Origin: Bradyrhizobium diazoefficiens USDA 110
GTDB lineage: Bacteria; Pseudomonadota; Alphaproteobacteria; Rhizobiales; Xanthobacteraceae
DNA: 64,000 bases
Direction: 5' to 3'
Assembly (NCBI RefSeq): GCF_000011365.1
Contig: NC_004463.1
Coordinates: 6,682,001-6,746,000, forward strand
Shown here: positions 1 to 9,299 of the stretch, one piece after another
Layout: every line of letters begins with the position of its first letter
Position numbering within the stretch: the stretch's first letter is position 1
Notes under the pieces: generated by a model
What the model saw: only the letters and a program-made list of their open reading frames with translations
Database searches by the model: none
What the model was told of the DNA's origin: nothing
Position numbers and translations under genes: made by a program

Positions 1-2617
1 TTTCGAGCATCACGGTGTTCTCCTGAAGCACGTCGCCCGATATGACCTTCAGCCCTTCGGATCTCGCGTAGTCGATGATCAGTTGCATCAGGGCCCATCC
101 GAGCCCCCTGCCCTTGAGATCGGACCGCAGCAGGATCGCGTATTCGCCGCTCTCGTAGATCGAGTCCGAATGGAGCCGGACCACGCCGACCATCTCGCCG
201 GTCGCCTCGTCGAATGCGATGAAGGCCATCGCGCGCGCGTAGTCGAGCTGGGTCAGGCGCGCGATGAATTCGTGGGTGAACTCCTTCATCGGCGCGAAGA
301 AGCGCAGGCGGAGGTCGTGAGGGGTCACATGACGCAGGAACTCATGGATGGTCGGCTCGTCGTCGGGGCGCAACGGCCGCGCGAAAATGCGCCAATCGTC
401 CTTGAGCTTGAGGCGGCGCTCCCACTGCGACGGGTAGGCGCGAACGGCGAAATTGGCGGGGCCTGAGCCGGCAAACTTCCGCTGCGACGGCCCCACCGCG
501 ACACGGGCGTCGACTGCCGTCACGCCGGTCTCATCCGCAAGCAGCGGGTTGATGTCGAACTCGCGGATCTCAGGGATATCGGCCGCCATCTGCGCGAGCT
601 TGACCAGCACCATGGCGACGGCGTCCTGCTTGACGGCCGGCACGTCCCGGTAGGCGCGCAGCAGCCGCGAGACCCGCGTGCGGTCGATCAGGTCGCGGGC
701 GAGTTGCACATCGAGCGGCGGCAGCGCCAGCGCCCTGTCATTGATGATCTCCACCGCCGTTCCGCCCCGGCCGAAGACGACGACGGTGCCGAACGTGGGA
801 TCGTCGGCAAGACCGAGGATCAGCTCGCGCGCCTTCGCCTTGACGACCATCGCCTGGACGATGACGCCGCCGATACGGGCCTCGGGCCGCAGCTTCCTTG
901 CCCGGGCGAGAATATCGGAGGCAGCCGCACGCACCGCCTCCGGCGTCGTCAGATTGAGCACGACGCCGCCGACATCTGATTTGTGCACGATGTCGCGCGA
1001 CATGATCTTCAGCACGACGGTGGCACCTTGCGCGAACATCTCGTTCGCGTACGCCACGGCCTGCTCGACGTCGGCCGCGGCATAGGTCGGCACCATCGCG
1101 ATGTCGTAGGCTTCGAGTAGGTGCTTGATCTCGACAGGCTCGAGCCATTTGCGGTCATCGGCGATGGCTGCGGCTACGATCTGCCTGGCCGCCCGGGCGT
1201 CAGGCACGAACGTGTCGGGCATTGCAGGGGGAACCTGGCTCAGTTCCTCGACCACTTCGCGGTGCCGGACCAGATGCATGAAGCCGCGCACCGCATCGTC
1301 CTCGGTCGGATAGTTCGGAATGCCCCCGCCGGAGAGCGTCTGAATGATCGCTTGATCGGCCCCGACCCAGGCGGCAAGCACCGGCTTTGCCCAACTGCGG
1401 TGCTTCTCGCGATATTTGCCGACGAGCTCCGTCACGGTCCTCGCGATGTCGGAAGCCGAGGCGATCGCCGTCTGCACGTTGAGGACGAGAACGGCGTCAT
1501 TGTCGGGGTCGGCGAGCAGCACCTCGAGCGCCGCCGCGTAGCGCGCTGCATCGGCATCGCCCACGATGTCGACGGGATTTGCGCCGGACCAGGTCGGCGG
1601 CAGCGCGTCATCGAGTTTCTTGCGGGCATCCGCCGAGATGGACGCGGGAATTCCGCCAAGCTCGACCAGTCGATCGACGGCGAGGACACCGATGCCGCCG
1701 CCATTGGTCAGAATGGCGAGGCGCTTTCCGGTCGGCGATTCGACGCGGCCGAGCGTCTCGGCGCAGTCGAACAGCTCGCGCAGATCGGAGACCCGCAGGA
1801 TACCCGCGCGGCGGAACGCCGCATCATAGACGGCGTCGGCACCCGCAAGCGCGCCGGTGTGGGTCGCTGCCGCCTTCGCACCCTGCGCCATGCGGCCGGA
1901 CTTCACCACGACAACCGGCTTCACACGCGCCGCGGCGCGTGCCGCCGACATGAATTTACGCGCGTCCTTGATGGCCTCGATATAGAGCAGGATCGCACGG
2001 GTCTTGTGATCCATCGCGAAATAGTCGAGCAGGTCGGCAATATCGACGTCGATCTGGTCGCCGATCGAGACGATGCCGGAGAAGCCGACGCCGCGCTGCG
2101 CGGCCCAGTCCACCATGCCGGCAGCGATCGCGCCGGATTGCGAAATCAGCGCGAGATTTCCTGCTCCCGGCATGTGCGCGGCAAAACTGGCATTGAGGCT
2201 CACGCCGGGCATCATGATGCCGAGGCAGTTCGGCCCGATCAGCCGCATGCCGTATTTGCGAGCCGCGGCGATCACGGCCTCTTGCAGCGATCCCGGCCCA
2301 TGGCCGAGTCCGGCCGTGACGATCAGTGCGCCCGCCGAGCCGCGCCGTCCGGCCTGGTCGATGATGCCGGGAACCTCCCGGGCCGGCGCGGTGATGACCA
2401 CGAGCTCGGGCACGAATGCCAGCCTGTCGAGGCTCGCCACTGCGGCAACGCCGCTGATCTCGGCATGACGCGGATTGACGAGGCCGAACTGTCCCGTGAA
2501 TTCAGCCTTGCGAATGTTCTCCAGAACGGCGCGCCCCACGGAAACCGGACGGGCGCTCGCCCCGACAAGCGCAACCGAACGCGGCGACAGCAGGTTCTTC
2601 AGGCGATAGGTGGACAT
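1..2617 (-). CDS. ADP-forming acetyl-CoA synthetase / GNAT fusion (Pat-like), 3' end off window
   Basis: About 872 residues are visible from an ATG at 2617; the C-terminus lies beyond base 1. Order of domains: CoA-binding Rossmann domain (about residues 5-100, LVGASARP), succinyl-CoA-ligase-like domains (to about 460, with the ATHTGAL histidine motif), ATP-grasp domain (about 480-690, KIMSRDIVHKSDVGGV), then a GNAT acetyltransferase domain that runs to the edge (DLKGRGLGWALM acetyl-CoA loop). This is the arrangement of Pat-type protein lysine acetyltransferases, in which the synthetase half is often catalytically dead, and also of some true acyl-CoA synthetases. The two cannot be told apart here. 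It precedes a FixK-associated stress block, which fits control of acetyl-CoA metabolism in low oxygen. Confidence 0.88.
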   Translation of the reverse strand, partial: MSTYRLKNLLSPRSVALVGASARPVSVGRAVLENIRKAEFTGQFGLVNPRHAEISGVAAVASLDRLAFVPELVVITAPAREVPGIIDQAGRRGSAGALIVTAGLGHGPGSLQEAVIAAARKYGMRLIGPNCLGIMMPGVSLNASFAAHMPGAGNLALISQSGAIAAGMVDWAAQRGVGFSGIVSIGDQIDVDIADLLDYFAMDHKTRAILLYIEAIKDARKFMSAARAAARVKPVVVVKSGRMAQGAKAAATHTGALAGADAVYDAAFRRAGILRVSDLRELFDCAETLGRVESPTGKRLAILTNGGGIGVLAVDRLVELGGIPASISADARKKLDDALPPTWSGANPVDIVGDADAARYAAALEVLLADPDNDAVLVLNVQTAIASASDIARTVTELVGKYREKHRSWAKPVLAAWVGADQAIIQTLSGGGIPNYPTEDDAVRGFMHLVRHREVVEELSQVPPAMPDTFVPDARAARQIVAAAIADDRKWLEPVEIKHLLEAYDIAMVPTYAAADVEQAVAYANEMFAQGATVVLKIMSRDIVHKSDVGGVVLNLTTPEAVRAAASDILARARKLRPEARIGGVIVQAMVVKAKARELILGLADDPTFGTVVVFGRGGTAVEIINDRALALPPLDVQLARDLIDRTRVSRLLRAYRDVPAVKQDAVAMVLVKLAQMAADIPEIREFDINPLLADETGVTAVDARVAVGPSQRKFAGSGPANFAVRAYPSQWERRLKLKDDWRIFARPLRPDDEPTIHEFLRHVTPHDLRLRFFAPMKEFTHEFIARLTQLDYARAMAFIAFDEATGEMVGVVRLHSDSIYESGEYAILLRSDLKGRGLGWALMQLIIDYARSEGLKVISGDVLQENTVMLE

Positions 2618-2687
2618 GAAAGCAAATGCGCCCCGTCGGTGGTGGTTCCGATGGTTGAAAGATCAGGCCGGCAAGCTGGCGGCGAGC

Positions 2688-3527
2688 CTAGTGGGAGATC
2701 ATAACCCAGCACGGTGGCTGGCCAATGACAGTCTTTGTCACACCACCCCAGACGATCTCGTTCAGGCGCGAATGATGATAGGCGCCCATCACGATCGCAT
2801 CGATGGCATTGGAATTTGCCCAACTTCCGAGCACCTTGCCGATCGAGCTGCCGCCGCCTTTCGCCGTCTCGAACGAGGCCTGGACACCGTGCTCGCTCAA
2901 ATGATCGACGAGGGCGGTCCCGGATTGCACGATCGCGTCGGTCTTGTCGTCGGCCACGGTCACCACGCGGACCGAGGCCGCAGCCTGAAGGATCGGCAGC
3001 GCGTCACCGACCGCCCGCGCCGCGCGCGCGGAGTGATCCCAAGCGATCATGACTTTCTCGAATTCCGGTCGCAGCACGTCCACATGCTGCTCCGGGCAGA
3101 GCAGCAGCGGCCGCCCGGATTCAAACAGGATCGTCTCGATGATGTGCTCCGTTCGGCTGTCGTGCGACTTCACGGGAACCAGCGTGAGATCGCTGAAACG
3201 CGCCTGTTCGGCCAGTATCGACGCAATCTGGTCCGCCGGCACCTTGCCCGACCGGCTTTGGGTCCGAACGTTGGCGCGAGCCGCCGCATCAGTGAAGGCA
3301 TTCAGAAGATGCTGCACATCGTCCGCTCCAAGGGGCCCCTTTGCCACGGCGGCATCGGGATCATCGGGGAGCAGCACCATCGGCCGCACGAAAACGTCTT
3401 CCTCGAGCGCGAGCGCGGTGATCCTGGCGCCGAGGTCGGCGGCGACTGCCACGCATTTCTCGATCGCAGCAACGGCCGGTCCGCGCGGCTGGCCGACAAG
3501 CGGCAGAAAAACGTCCTTCAGGGGCAT
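2688..3527 (-). CDS. universal stress protein (two-domain type)
   Basis: 279 residues from an ATG at 3527 preceded by AAGGAGAA. The first residues (MPLKDVFLPLVGQ) and the C-terminal glycine motif around GAYHHSRLNEIVWGGVT are those of UspA-fold proteins that bind ATP in the cytoplasm; the length fits two Usp-like halves in tandem. A longer in-frame start upstream lacks a ribosome site and would run into the regulatory boxes. Transcribed away from the alcohol dehydrogenase, with a perfect FixK/FNR-type box 47 bases upstream of the start, so induction at low oxygen is likely. The molecular role of such proteins is not precisely known. Confidence 0.88.
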   Translation of the reverse strand: MPLKDVFLPLVGQPRGPAVAAIEKCVAVAADLGARITALALEEDVFVRPMVLLPDDPDAAVAKGPLGADDVQHLLNAFTDAAARANVRTQSRSGKVPADQIASILAEQARFSDLTLVPVKSHDSRTEHIIETILFESGRPLLLCPEQHVDVLRPEFEKVMIAWDHSARAARAVGDALPILQAAASVRVVTVADDKTDAIVQSGTALVDHLSEHGVQASFETAKGGGSSIGKVLGSWANSNAIDAIVMGAYHHSRLNEIVWGGVTKTVIGQPPCWVMISH

Positions 3528-3573
3528 CGGGGTTCTCCTTGCCACCAGAATAGGCCGGCTTTCGTCAACACCA

Positions 3574-3587
3574 TTGATCCTCATCAA
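3574..3587. promoter_or_regulatory. FixK/FNR-type box
   Basis: TTGATCCTCATCAA is a perfect TTGAT-N4-ATCAA palindrome in the divergent gap between the stress protein and the alcohol dehydrogenase. Its position fits a class II activator site for the stress protein gene. Which CRP/FNR family member binds it is inference. Confidence 0.8.
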
Positions 3588-3592
3588 GCCTT

Positions 3593-3606
3593 TTGATCCT
3601 CAACAA
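3593..3606. promoter_or_regulatory. second, imperfect FixK/FNR-type box
   Basis: TTGATCCTCAACAA differs from the perfect neighbouring box by one base in the right arm. It lies 19 bases (two helical turns) from the first box, centre to centre, and 115 bases before the alcohol dehydrogenase start. It could serve that gene or be a duplicated, weaker site. Confidence 0.55.
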
Positions 3607-3720
3607 GCCTTGGGGAACCGTCCAGACGGGCAAAGGCGAGCATTGAGGGAGGTCAAGGACCGGCCCCGCGCTGTCATTCTATGGATAGTTCGATCGGAGC
3701 GGTTCGCCCCGGAGAGACTG

Positions 3721-4704
3721 ATGCGTGCGATGGTGTTGGCTGCCCCGCGAGCACGGCTGCGGATGGAGGAGCGCCCCGATCCAATCCCCGGCGAAGGTCA
3801 GATCCGGGTGAGAGTCAGCGCCTGCGGCGTCTGCCGGACCGATCTTCACGTCGTCGACGCCGAATTGCCCGACATCCGCTACCCGATCGTACCTGGCCAT
3901 GAAATCGTCGGCCGTATCGATCTCGTCGGCCCCGATGTCGCAACGCATGCGCTGGGTGACCGGGTCGGCATTCCCTGGCTCGGGTTCACCTGCGGAAACT
4001 GCCGGTTTTGCCGGGAGGGCATGGAGAACCTCTGCGACCGCCCGCTCTTCACCGGTTATACAAGGGACGGCGGCTATGCAACGCACGTGGTCGCCGATGC
4101 GCGCTATGCCTTTCCGCTGGGCGAGGCCGGCGACGACGTGGCTCTCGCCCCTCTGCTGTGTGCAGGCCTGATCGGCTGGCGTTCGCTGGTCCTCGCCGGC
4201 CAGGCTGAGAGGCTGGGCATCTACGGCTTCGGCGCCGCCGGCCATATCGTCGCGCAAGTCGCGGTCTGGCAGGGGCGCTCTGTCCACGCGTTTACACGGC
4301 GCGGCGATCTGGCCGCGCAGGACCTCGCCCGCCGGCTCGGCGCCGTCTGGGCGGGCGCCTCGGACGAAATGCCCGACACACCGCTCGACGCCGCCATCAT
4401 CTATGCTCCCGCCGGCGAGCTCGTGCCGGCCGCGCTGCGCGCCGTTCGCAAGGGTGGCCGCGTGGTCTGCGCCGGCATCCATATGAGCGACATTCCGAGC
4501 TTTCCGTACGACCTGCTCTGGCAGGAACGGCAGCTGATCTCCGTTGCCAATCTCACCCGACAGGACGGTCTCGATTTTCTCAGGATCGCTCCGCAGGCGG
4601 GCGTGCGCACCGAGACGACCGCATTCCCGCTCGATCAGGCCAACGAAGTTCTGGACATGCTGCGGAATGGACAGATTCTTGGCGCCGCCGTGCTCAGACC
4701 CTGA
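3721..4704 (+). CDS. zinc-dependent alcohol dehydrogenase family protein
   Basis: 327 residues from ATG 3721; the longer reading frame upstream overlaps the stress protein and regulatory boxes and is not credible. Medium-chain dehydrogenase fold: catalytic-zinc region ACGVCRTDLH and PGHE, structural-zinc cluster CGNCRFCREGMENLC, and a Rossmann nucleotide site YGFGAAGH at about 160. Expected to oxidise an alcohol or reduce an aldehyde with NAD(P). Somewhat shorter than typical ADHs (about 340-350). Head gene of a plus-strand run with the kinase fusion and CHAD gene, downstream of FixK-type boxes, so a role in fermentative redox balance is a reasonable inference. Confidence 0.88.
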   Translation: MRAMVLAAPRARLRMEERPDPIPGEGQIRVRVSACGVCRTDLHVVDAELPDIRYPIVPGHEIVGRIDLVGPDVATHALGDRVGIPWLGFTCGNCRFCREGMENLCDRPLFTGYTRDGGYATHVVADARYAFPLGEAGDDVALAPLLCAGLIGWRSLVLAGQAERLGIYGFGAAGHIVAQVAVWQGRSVHAFTRRGDLAAQDLARRLGAVWAGASDEMPDTPLDAAIIYAPAGELVPAALRAVRKGGRVVCAGIHMSDIPSFPYDLLWQERQLISVANLTRQDGLDFLRIAPQAGVRTETTAFPLDQANEVLDMLRNGQILGAAVLRP

Positions 4705-4728
4705 CCTTATCTCGGAATACCAGCTTCG

Positions 4729-6261
4729 ATGACAGACGAAACGGCTGCCCAGGAACGGATCTTCACGGCGCTCTGCGCGCATCCGGGCGTGATACGGATC
4801 GATACGCATGCCGCGTCGGTGTTTCTCGACGGCGGCCGCGCGCTGAAGATCAAGCGGGCTGTCCGGTTTCCGTTCCTCGACTATTCGACGCTCGAGAAAC
4901 GCAAGGCGGCCTGCGAGGAGGAGATCAGGATCAACCGGCCGCTGGCGCCGCAGATCTATCACCGCGTCGTGGCGATCACCGAGGAGCCGGACGGATCGCT
5001 GCAGGTCGACGGCCGCGGCCGGCCGGTCGAGTATGCGGTCGACATGTCCCGCTTCGACGAAACCCGGACGCTGGATCATCTGGCGAAGGCCGGCCCGCTG
5101 GATGCGAACCTCGCTTCGGCTGCCGCTGATGCCATCGTGGCGTCGCACGCGATGGCACCTCGCGCCGACGGCACGGCATGGGTTGCCTCCATCCCCGGCC
5201 TCGTCGATGGAAACGGCGACGGCTTGCGGAAGGGCAACCATCTCGAAGCCGAAGAGATCGAGCAACTCGGCGAAGCCTCGTACACGATATTGCAGCGCCT
5301 GCGGCCGCTGCTCGAAGAACGCGGCCGTCAGGGATACGTGCGCCGCTGCCACGGCGACCTGCATCTTGCGAATATCGTTGCGATCGACGACCAGCCGGTG
5401 CTGTTCGACGCGATCGAGTTCGATGCGAGAATCGCAACTGTCGACGTGCTCTACGACCTCGCGTTCACGCTGATGGACCTGCTGCACCACGGTCAACCGC
5501 TCGCAGCCAATATCGTCCTGAACCGGTATCTCGCCGCAACGCCGCCCGAAAACCTCGATGCGCTCTCGGTCCTGCCGCTGTTCATGTCCATTCGCGCGGC
5601 AATCCGCGCCCAGGTGGCGCTGGCGCGGCTGACGCGGCCCGATGCCGACCGGACAGGAATTCTTCACGAGGCGCACCGCTACTTCGATCTCGCCCGGGCT
5701 CTGATCCACCCGCCCACCCCGCGCCTGATTGCAGTCGGCGGACTATCGGGCACCGGCAAGTCCGCCCTCGCCCGCGCGCTGGCACCCAACGTCGCGCCGC
5801 AACCGGGAGCCGTCGTGCTGCGCAGCGACATCATTCGCAAGCAGCTGTTTCAGGTGGAACACACCCACCGGCTGCCGCCGTCCACGTACCGGCCCGAGGT
5901 CACGGCACGCGTCTACGAGGTCCTGGTGCAGAGCGCCCGACAGGTGCTGGCGCAAGGCCATTCCGCAATCGTCGATGCCGTCTTTGCAAGCGAATCCGAA
6001 CGGGAGCAACTGGCCGCCATGGCCCGCCAATGCAACGTGCCGCTGAGCGGACTATTCCTCGTCGCCGACCTCGCGACCCGTCAGGCGCGCATCGGCGGCC
6101 GCCACGGGGATGCCTCCGACGCCACGCAAGAGGTTGCTGCGCAGCAAGAGCACTATAATATCGGCCATGTCGATTGGGCGACCATCGATGCATCCGGGAC
6201 ACAAGAGCAGACGCTCCAGCGCTGCCGGGACGCAATCGCAGGGCAAAATAAGGCAATCTGA
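4729..6261 (+). CDS. aminoglycoside phosphotransferase-like / P-loop kinase fusion
   Basis: 510 residues. The N-terminal half (to about 320) is a kinase of the APH/choline-kinase fold: HGDLHLAN catalytic loop and DAIEFD metal site are both intact. The C-terminal part (from about 328) is a separate P-loop ATPase/kinase with Walker A GGLSGTGKSALA. The fusion is a recognised family of unknown substrate. It starts 24 bases after the alcohol dehydrogenase stop, and the next gene follows at once, so all three are probably cotranscribed. It is not likely to be a resistance gene: it sits in a conserved stress/storage context and lacks mobile-element neighbours. Confidence 0.85.
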   Translation: MTDETAAQERIFTALCAHPGVIRIDTHAASVFLDGGRALKIKRAVRFPFLDYSTLEKRKAACEEEIRINRPLAPQIYHRVVAITEEPDGSLQVDGRGRPVEYAVDMSRFDETRTLDHLAKAGPLDANLASAAADAIVASHAMAPRADGTAWVASIPGLVDGNGDGLRKGNHLEAEEIEQLGEASYTILQRLRPLLEERGRQGYVRRCHGDLHLANIVAIDDQPVLFDAIEFDARIATVDVLYDLAFTLMDLLHHGQPLAANIVLNRYLAATPPENLDALSVLPLFMSIRAAIRAQVALARLTRPDADRTGILHEAHRYFDLARALIHPPTPRLIAVGGLSGTGKSALARALAPNVAPQPGAVVLRSDIIRKQLFQVEHTHRLPPSTYRPEVTARVYEVLVQSARQVLAQGHSAIVDAVFASESEREQLAAMARQCNVPLSGLFLVADLATRQARIGGRHGDASDATQEVAAQQEHYNIGHVDWATIDASGTQEQTLQRCRDAIAGQNKAI

Positions 6262-7251
6262 TTGACGCGGGCAAGGATGTCGCAACCCACCACGAGTTCG
6301 ACCGCGACCGCGCGCGCCAAGCCGGCGACGCGGCGCAATGCCCTGCCCGGCCGCCTCAGCCCCGGCATGGCCTGCGATACGGCATTCCGGATCATCGCCC
6401 GCCGCCACCTCGGTGCGGTCCTTGCCCAGCACGACGGCACTTGCCGCGGCGATCCCGACGCGCTGCACCAGATCCGCATCGCACTGACGCATCTGCGCAC
6501 CGCCATCCGCTTCTTCTCGCCCATGGTGGACGACACGCTGCGGCCGAACGTCTGGGCCGAGCTGAAATGGCTCAACAGCCAGCTCGGCCTGGTGCGGGAT
6601 CTCGACGTGGCGATCGAGCGGGTCGTCGCCGAGAGTGGCGACGAGCTCGCCGTGATCGCCGAGCTCCAGCACTGGGACGAGAAGCGCGCCGAGAGCCACC
6701 GCCTGCTCGCGCGCGCGCTGCAATCCGCGCGCTACAAGCGCCTGGTCGAGCAGACCTCGGCGTGGATCGAGAGCGGGCCCTGGTCGACCCGGCGCAGCAA
6801 GGAAGCCGTCAGGTTGCGCCGTTGCTCGCTCGCCGACCACGCGACGGCGCGGCTGACCGAGTGGGAAGAGACGCTGCTCAGGAAGGCCAGGAAGCTGCGC
6901 AAGCTCGATGTCGAGAAACGACACAGGTTGCGGCTTCTCAACAAGCGGCTGACCTATTCGATCGAGTCGCTCACGGACCTGTTCGATGACGATTCCCTGG
7001 CGAAGCAGAAGTCCATCCTCAAGCAATTGCGCAAGGCACAAAGGTCCCTCGGGCAATTGAACGACGATGCGCGCGGGCAAGCGCTGGCAGCGTCGTTGAA
7101 CGGCGCCGGCCCCGAGGCCGGCATTCGCTTCCTCGACCGCAAGCGGGAAAAGAGGCTGCTGCGAACCGCCTCTACGGCCTACCGGAAGCTGGATAAGGCC
7201 AAGCCCTTCCGCTCGTCAGACCTTGCTCCGAACGCGGAGCCCAAGGATTAG
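6262..7251 (+). CDS. CHAD domain protein (polyphosphate-binding)
   Basis: 329 residues from a TTG that directly abuts the previous stop; an ATG at 6277 is an alternative start giving 324 residues. The protein is alpha-helical and rich in conserved His/Arg/Lys, with the CHAD signature near LHQIRIALTHLRTAIRFF and a second repeat further on (KRHRLRLLNKRL). CHAD domains bind inorganic polyphosphate and localise to granules. No CYTH triphosphatase domain is attached. The stop overlaps that of the convergent PHB synthase gene by four bases. The link of polyphosphate and PHB storage with FixK-type control is contextual inference. Confidence 0.87.
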   Translation: MTRARMSQPTTSSTATARAKPATRRNALPGRLSPGMACDTAFRIIARRHLGAVLAQHDGTCRGDPDALHQIRIALTHLRTAIRFFSPMVDDTLRPNVWAELKWLNSQLGLVRDLDVAIERVVAESGDELAVIAELQHWDEKRAESHRLLARALQSARYKRLVEQTSAWIESGPWSTRRSKEAVRLRRCSLADHATARLTEWEETLLRKARKLRKLDVEKRHRLRLLNKRLTYSIESLTDLFDDDSLAKQKSILKQLRKAQRSLGQLNDDARGQALAASLNGAGPEAGIRFLDRKREKRLLRTASTAYRKLDKAKPFRSSDLAPNAEPKD

Positions 7252-9089
7252 CTGTGGACGTAGTCTCCCGGCGCGTCGGGCAGACCGTCAGCACCCCCGA
7301 CACCGATCGACGGTGGATCACAGGGCTCACCTGAGCGCGCCGCCAGCCATTGGGCCCATTCCGGCCACCACGATCCCTCAACACGCGGCGCCAACTTCAG
7401 CCACTCGTCCGGGCCGACATACGGCGCATCCGCGGCCTTGGTCATGACCTGATAGGTGTGCCAGGGCTCGTCGGGAGGCGCGACGACGCCGGCATTATGG
7501 CCGCCGTTGGTCAACAGGAAGGTTACGTCGGCATCAGCCTGATAGTGGATCTTGTAGACGGATCGCCACGGCGCCACGTGGTCGGCGAGCGTGCCCACCA
7601 CGAACATCGGCGCGTGAATGTCGGAGAGCGAGACGCTCCTGCCCTCGACGCGATAGCGGCCTTCGGCCAGATCGTTGTCGAGGAACAGCTTGCGCAAATA
7701 CTCCGAGTGCATGCGATAGGGCAGCCGCGTGGCATCGGCGTTCCAGGCCATCAGATCGCTCGGCTGCGAACTCTCGCCCATCAGATAGTCACGCGACAGC
7801 CGCGACCAGATCAGCTCGTTGGAGCGCAGCAGCTGGAACGCACCGGCCATCTGTGTCGTGTCGAGATAGCCGCGCTGCCACATCATGTCTTCGAGGAAGG
7901 CGACCTGGCTCTCGTTGATGAAGAGCGTCAATTCGCCGGCCTCGGTGAAGTCGGTCTGGCCGGCAAGGAGCGTGATGGTGCCGAGACGGCCATCGCCGTC
8001 GCGCGCCATGGCCGCCGCGGCGATCGACAGCAACGTGCCGCCCAGACAGTAGCCGAGCGCATGGGTCTTCCGATCGGGCATGATCCGGCCGATCATGTCC
8101 AGCGCAGCCATCACTCCGAGCTTGCGATAGTCGTCGAAGGCAACATCCCTGTCCTTCGCATCCGGATTGCGCCAGGAGATCGCGAACACGGTGAAGCCTT
8201 GACCGGTCAGATACCGGACCAGGGAATTTTGCGGCGACAGATCGAGGATGTAATACTTCATGATCCAGGCCGGCACGATCAGGATCGGCTCGGGTCGCAC
8301 TTGCGCGGTCGTGGGATGATACTGGATCAGCTCGATTAGATCGTTGCGGTAGACGACCTTGCCGGGCGTAGCTGCCACCGTCTTGCCGACGACGAACTGC
8401 TCGTCACCCGCCGTCTTTGAGACAGAGAGCAGCCGCATCAGATCGCTACACCAGTTCTGCCAGCCGAACACAAAATTCTCGCCGCCGCTCTGGAACGCCT
8501 TTTCGAGAACCTGCGGATTGGTGGCCGCGAAATTCGACGGCGCCAGCATGTCGAGCATCTGGCGCACAGAGAACTCGACGACGGCTTCATTTGCATGCGA
8601 CACGCCACGCACGCCGGTCGTGGCATCGTGCCACCAGCGCTCCGACAGCAGGAACGCCTGCGCAAGCAGATTGAACGGCGCGGTCTCCCATTGCGGGTCC
8701 TTGAAGCGACGATCGCGTCCCTGCGGCTCAATCACGGACCACGGCTTTTGTGAGGTCGCGTGCGCGACGGCTTGCAGGAGCATACCGGTATCGCGAAGAC
8801 CGTTACGGAACATCTGCATCCGGCGCTCCGGCGCCGCGGCAAGATGCGTGCTCCAGTCGAGCCAGGCGAGCGACAAGGCCACAGGCGAAATCCCGCCCGT
8901 GAACCGCGCCAGCACCGCATGAAACGCGCGGTCGAAAGGGTACGGCTCCGATGCAGGCAGGGAATTGGCGACGACCGGCTTCTCAGGGATCCTTTCGGGG
9001 ATCGTCGCAGGGGCTTCGGCAGCCGAATTGGCGGGGAGAGCCTGTGCCGGCGGCTCTTCGGCCCGTGGAAATACCTTCACGACGCTCAT
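7248..9089 (-). CDS. phaC: poly(3-hydroxybutyrate) polymerase, class I
   Basis: 613 residues, the usual class I length of about 590-610. It polymerises 3-hydroxybutyryl-CoA into PHB granules. The lipase-box-like nucleophile motif GYCLGG places the catalytic cysteine; the catalytic Asp (FVVGTLADHVAP) and His (NGGHNAG) regions follow in order. The N-terminal 40 residues are Pro/Ala/Glu-rich and poorly conserved, as usual. A FixK/FNR-type box lies 68 bases upstream of the start. A phasin gene is at 63,069-63,410. No phaA, phaB or phaR is nearby, so this is probably one of several phaC paralogues, a common state in bradyrhizobia. Confidence 0.95.
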   Translation of the reverse strand: MSVVKVFPRAEEPPAQALPANSAAEAPATIPERIPEKPVVANSLPASEPYPFDRAFHAVLARFTGGISPVALSLAWLDWSTHLAAAPERRMQMFRNGLRDTGMLLQAVAHATSQKPWSVIEPQGRDRRFKDPQWETAPFNLLAQAFLLSERWWHDATTGVRGVSHANEAVVEFSVRQMLDMLAPSNFAATNPQVLEKAFQSGGENFVFGWQNWCSDLMRLLSVSKTAGDEQFVVGKTVAATPGKVVYRNDLIELIQYHPTTAQVRPEPILIVPAWIMKYYILDLSPQNSLVRYLTGQGFTVFAISWRNPDAKDRDVAFDDYRKLGVMAALDMIGRIMPDRKTHALGYCLGGTLLSIAAAAMARDGDGRLGTITLLAGQTDFTEAGELTLFINESQVAFLEDMMWQRGYLDTTQMAGAFQLLRSNELIWSRLSRDYLMGESSQPSDLMAWNADATRLPYRMHSEYLRKLFLDNDLAEGRYRVEGRSVSLSDIHAPMFVVGTLADHVAPWRSVYKIHYQADADVTFLLTNGGHNAGVVAPPDEPWHTYQVMTKAADAPYVGPDEWLKLAPRVEGSWWPEWAQWLAARSGEPCDPPSIGVGGADGLPDAPGDYVHS

Positions 9090-9156
9090 GGCTGAATGAT
9101 CCTGCGGGCTTCTGGTCTATGTCGGCAACAGGATATGGCGACGCTTCCGATACGTG

Positions 9157-9170
9157 TTGAGCTGCATCAA
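9157..9170. promoter_or_regulatory. FixK/FNR-type box upstream of phaC
   Basis: TTGAGCTGCATCAA keeps the TTGA-N6-TCAA core. It lies 68 bases upstream of the phaC start on the minus strand, which allows the usual -41.5 placement relative to transcription start. Confidence 0.7.
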
Positions 9171-9221
9171 ATCCGGGCACGGATCACAATTGCTCAACCA
9201 GGGAGAAGCGGCCTGGATCGC

Positions 9222-9235
9222 TTGACCTGAGTCAA
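9222..9235. promoter_or_regulatory. FixK/FNR-type box upstream of the CBS protein gene
   Basis: TTGACCTGAGTCAA is a perfect TTGAC-N4-GTCAA palindrome 65 bases upstream of the CBS-BON gene start. With 9157-9170 it gives each of the two divergent genes its own site. Confidence 0.75.
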
Positions 9236-9299
9236 ACCACACCCCGACGGCCGGGCTAGGTTTTGCGCATTGAAATTCGACAAGCCAGCGGAGTCGTCC

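Noticed and set aside
1121..2704. 527-codon plus-strand frame opposite the synthetase
   Set aside because: Antisense shadow in high-GC DNA; the minus strand carries a clear synthetase-GNAT protein.
3679..5709. 676-codon minus-strand frame
   Set aside because: Overlaps two well-supported plus-strand genes and has no domain features.
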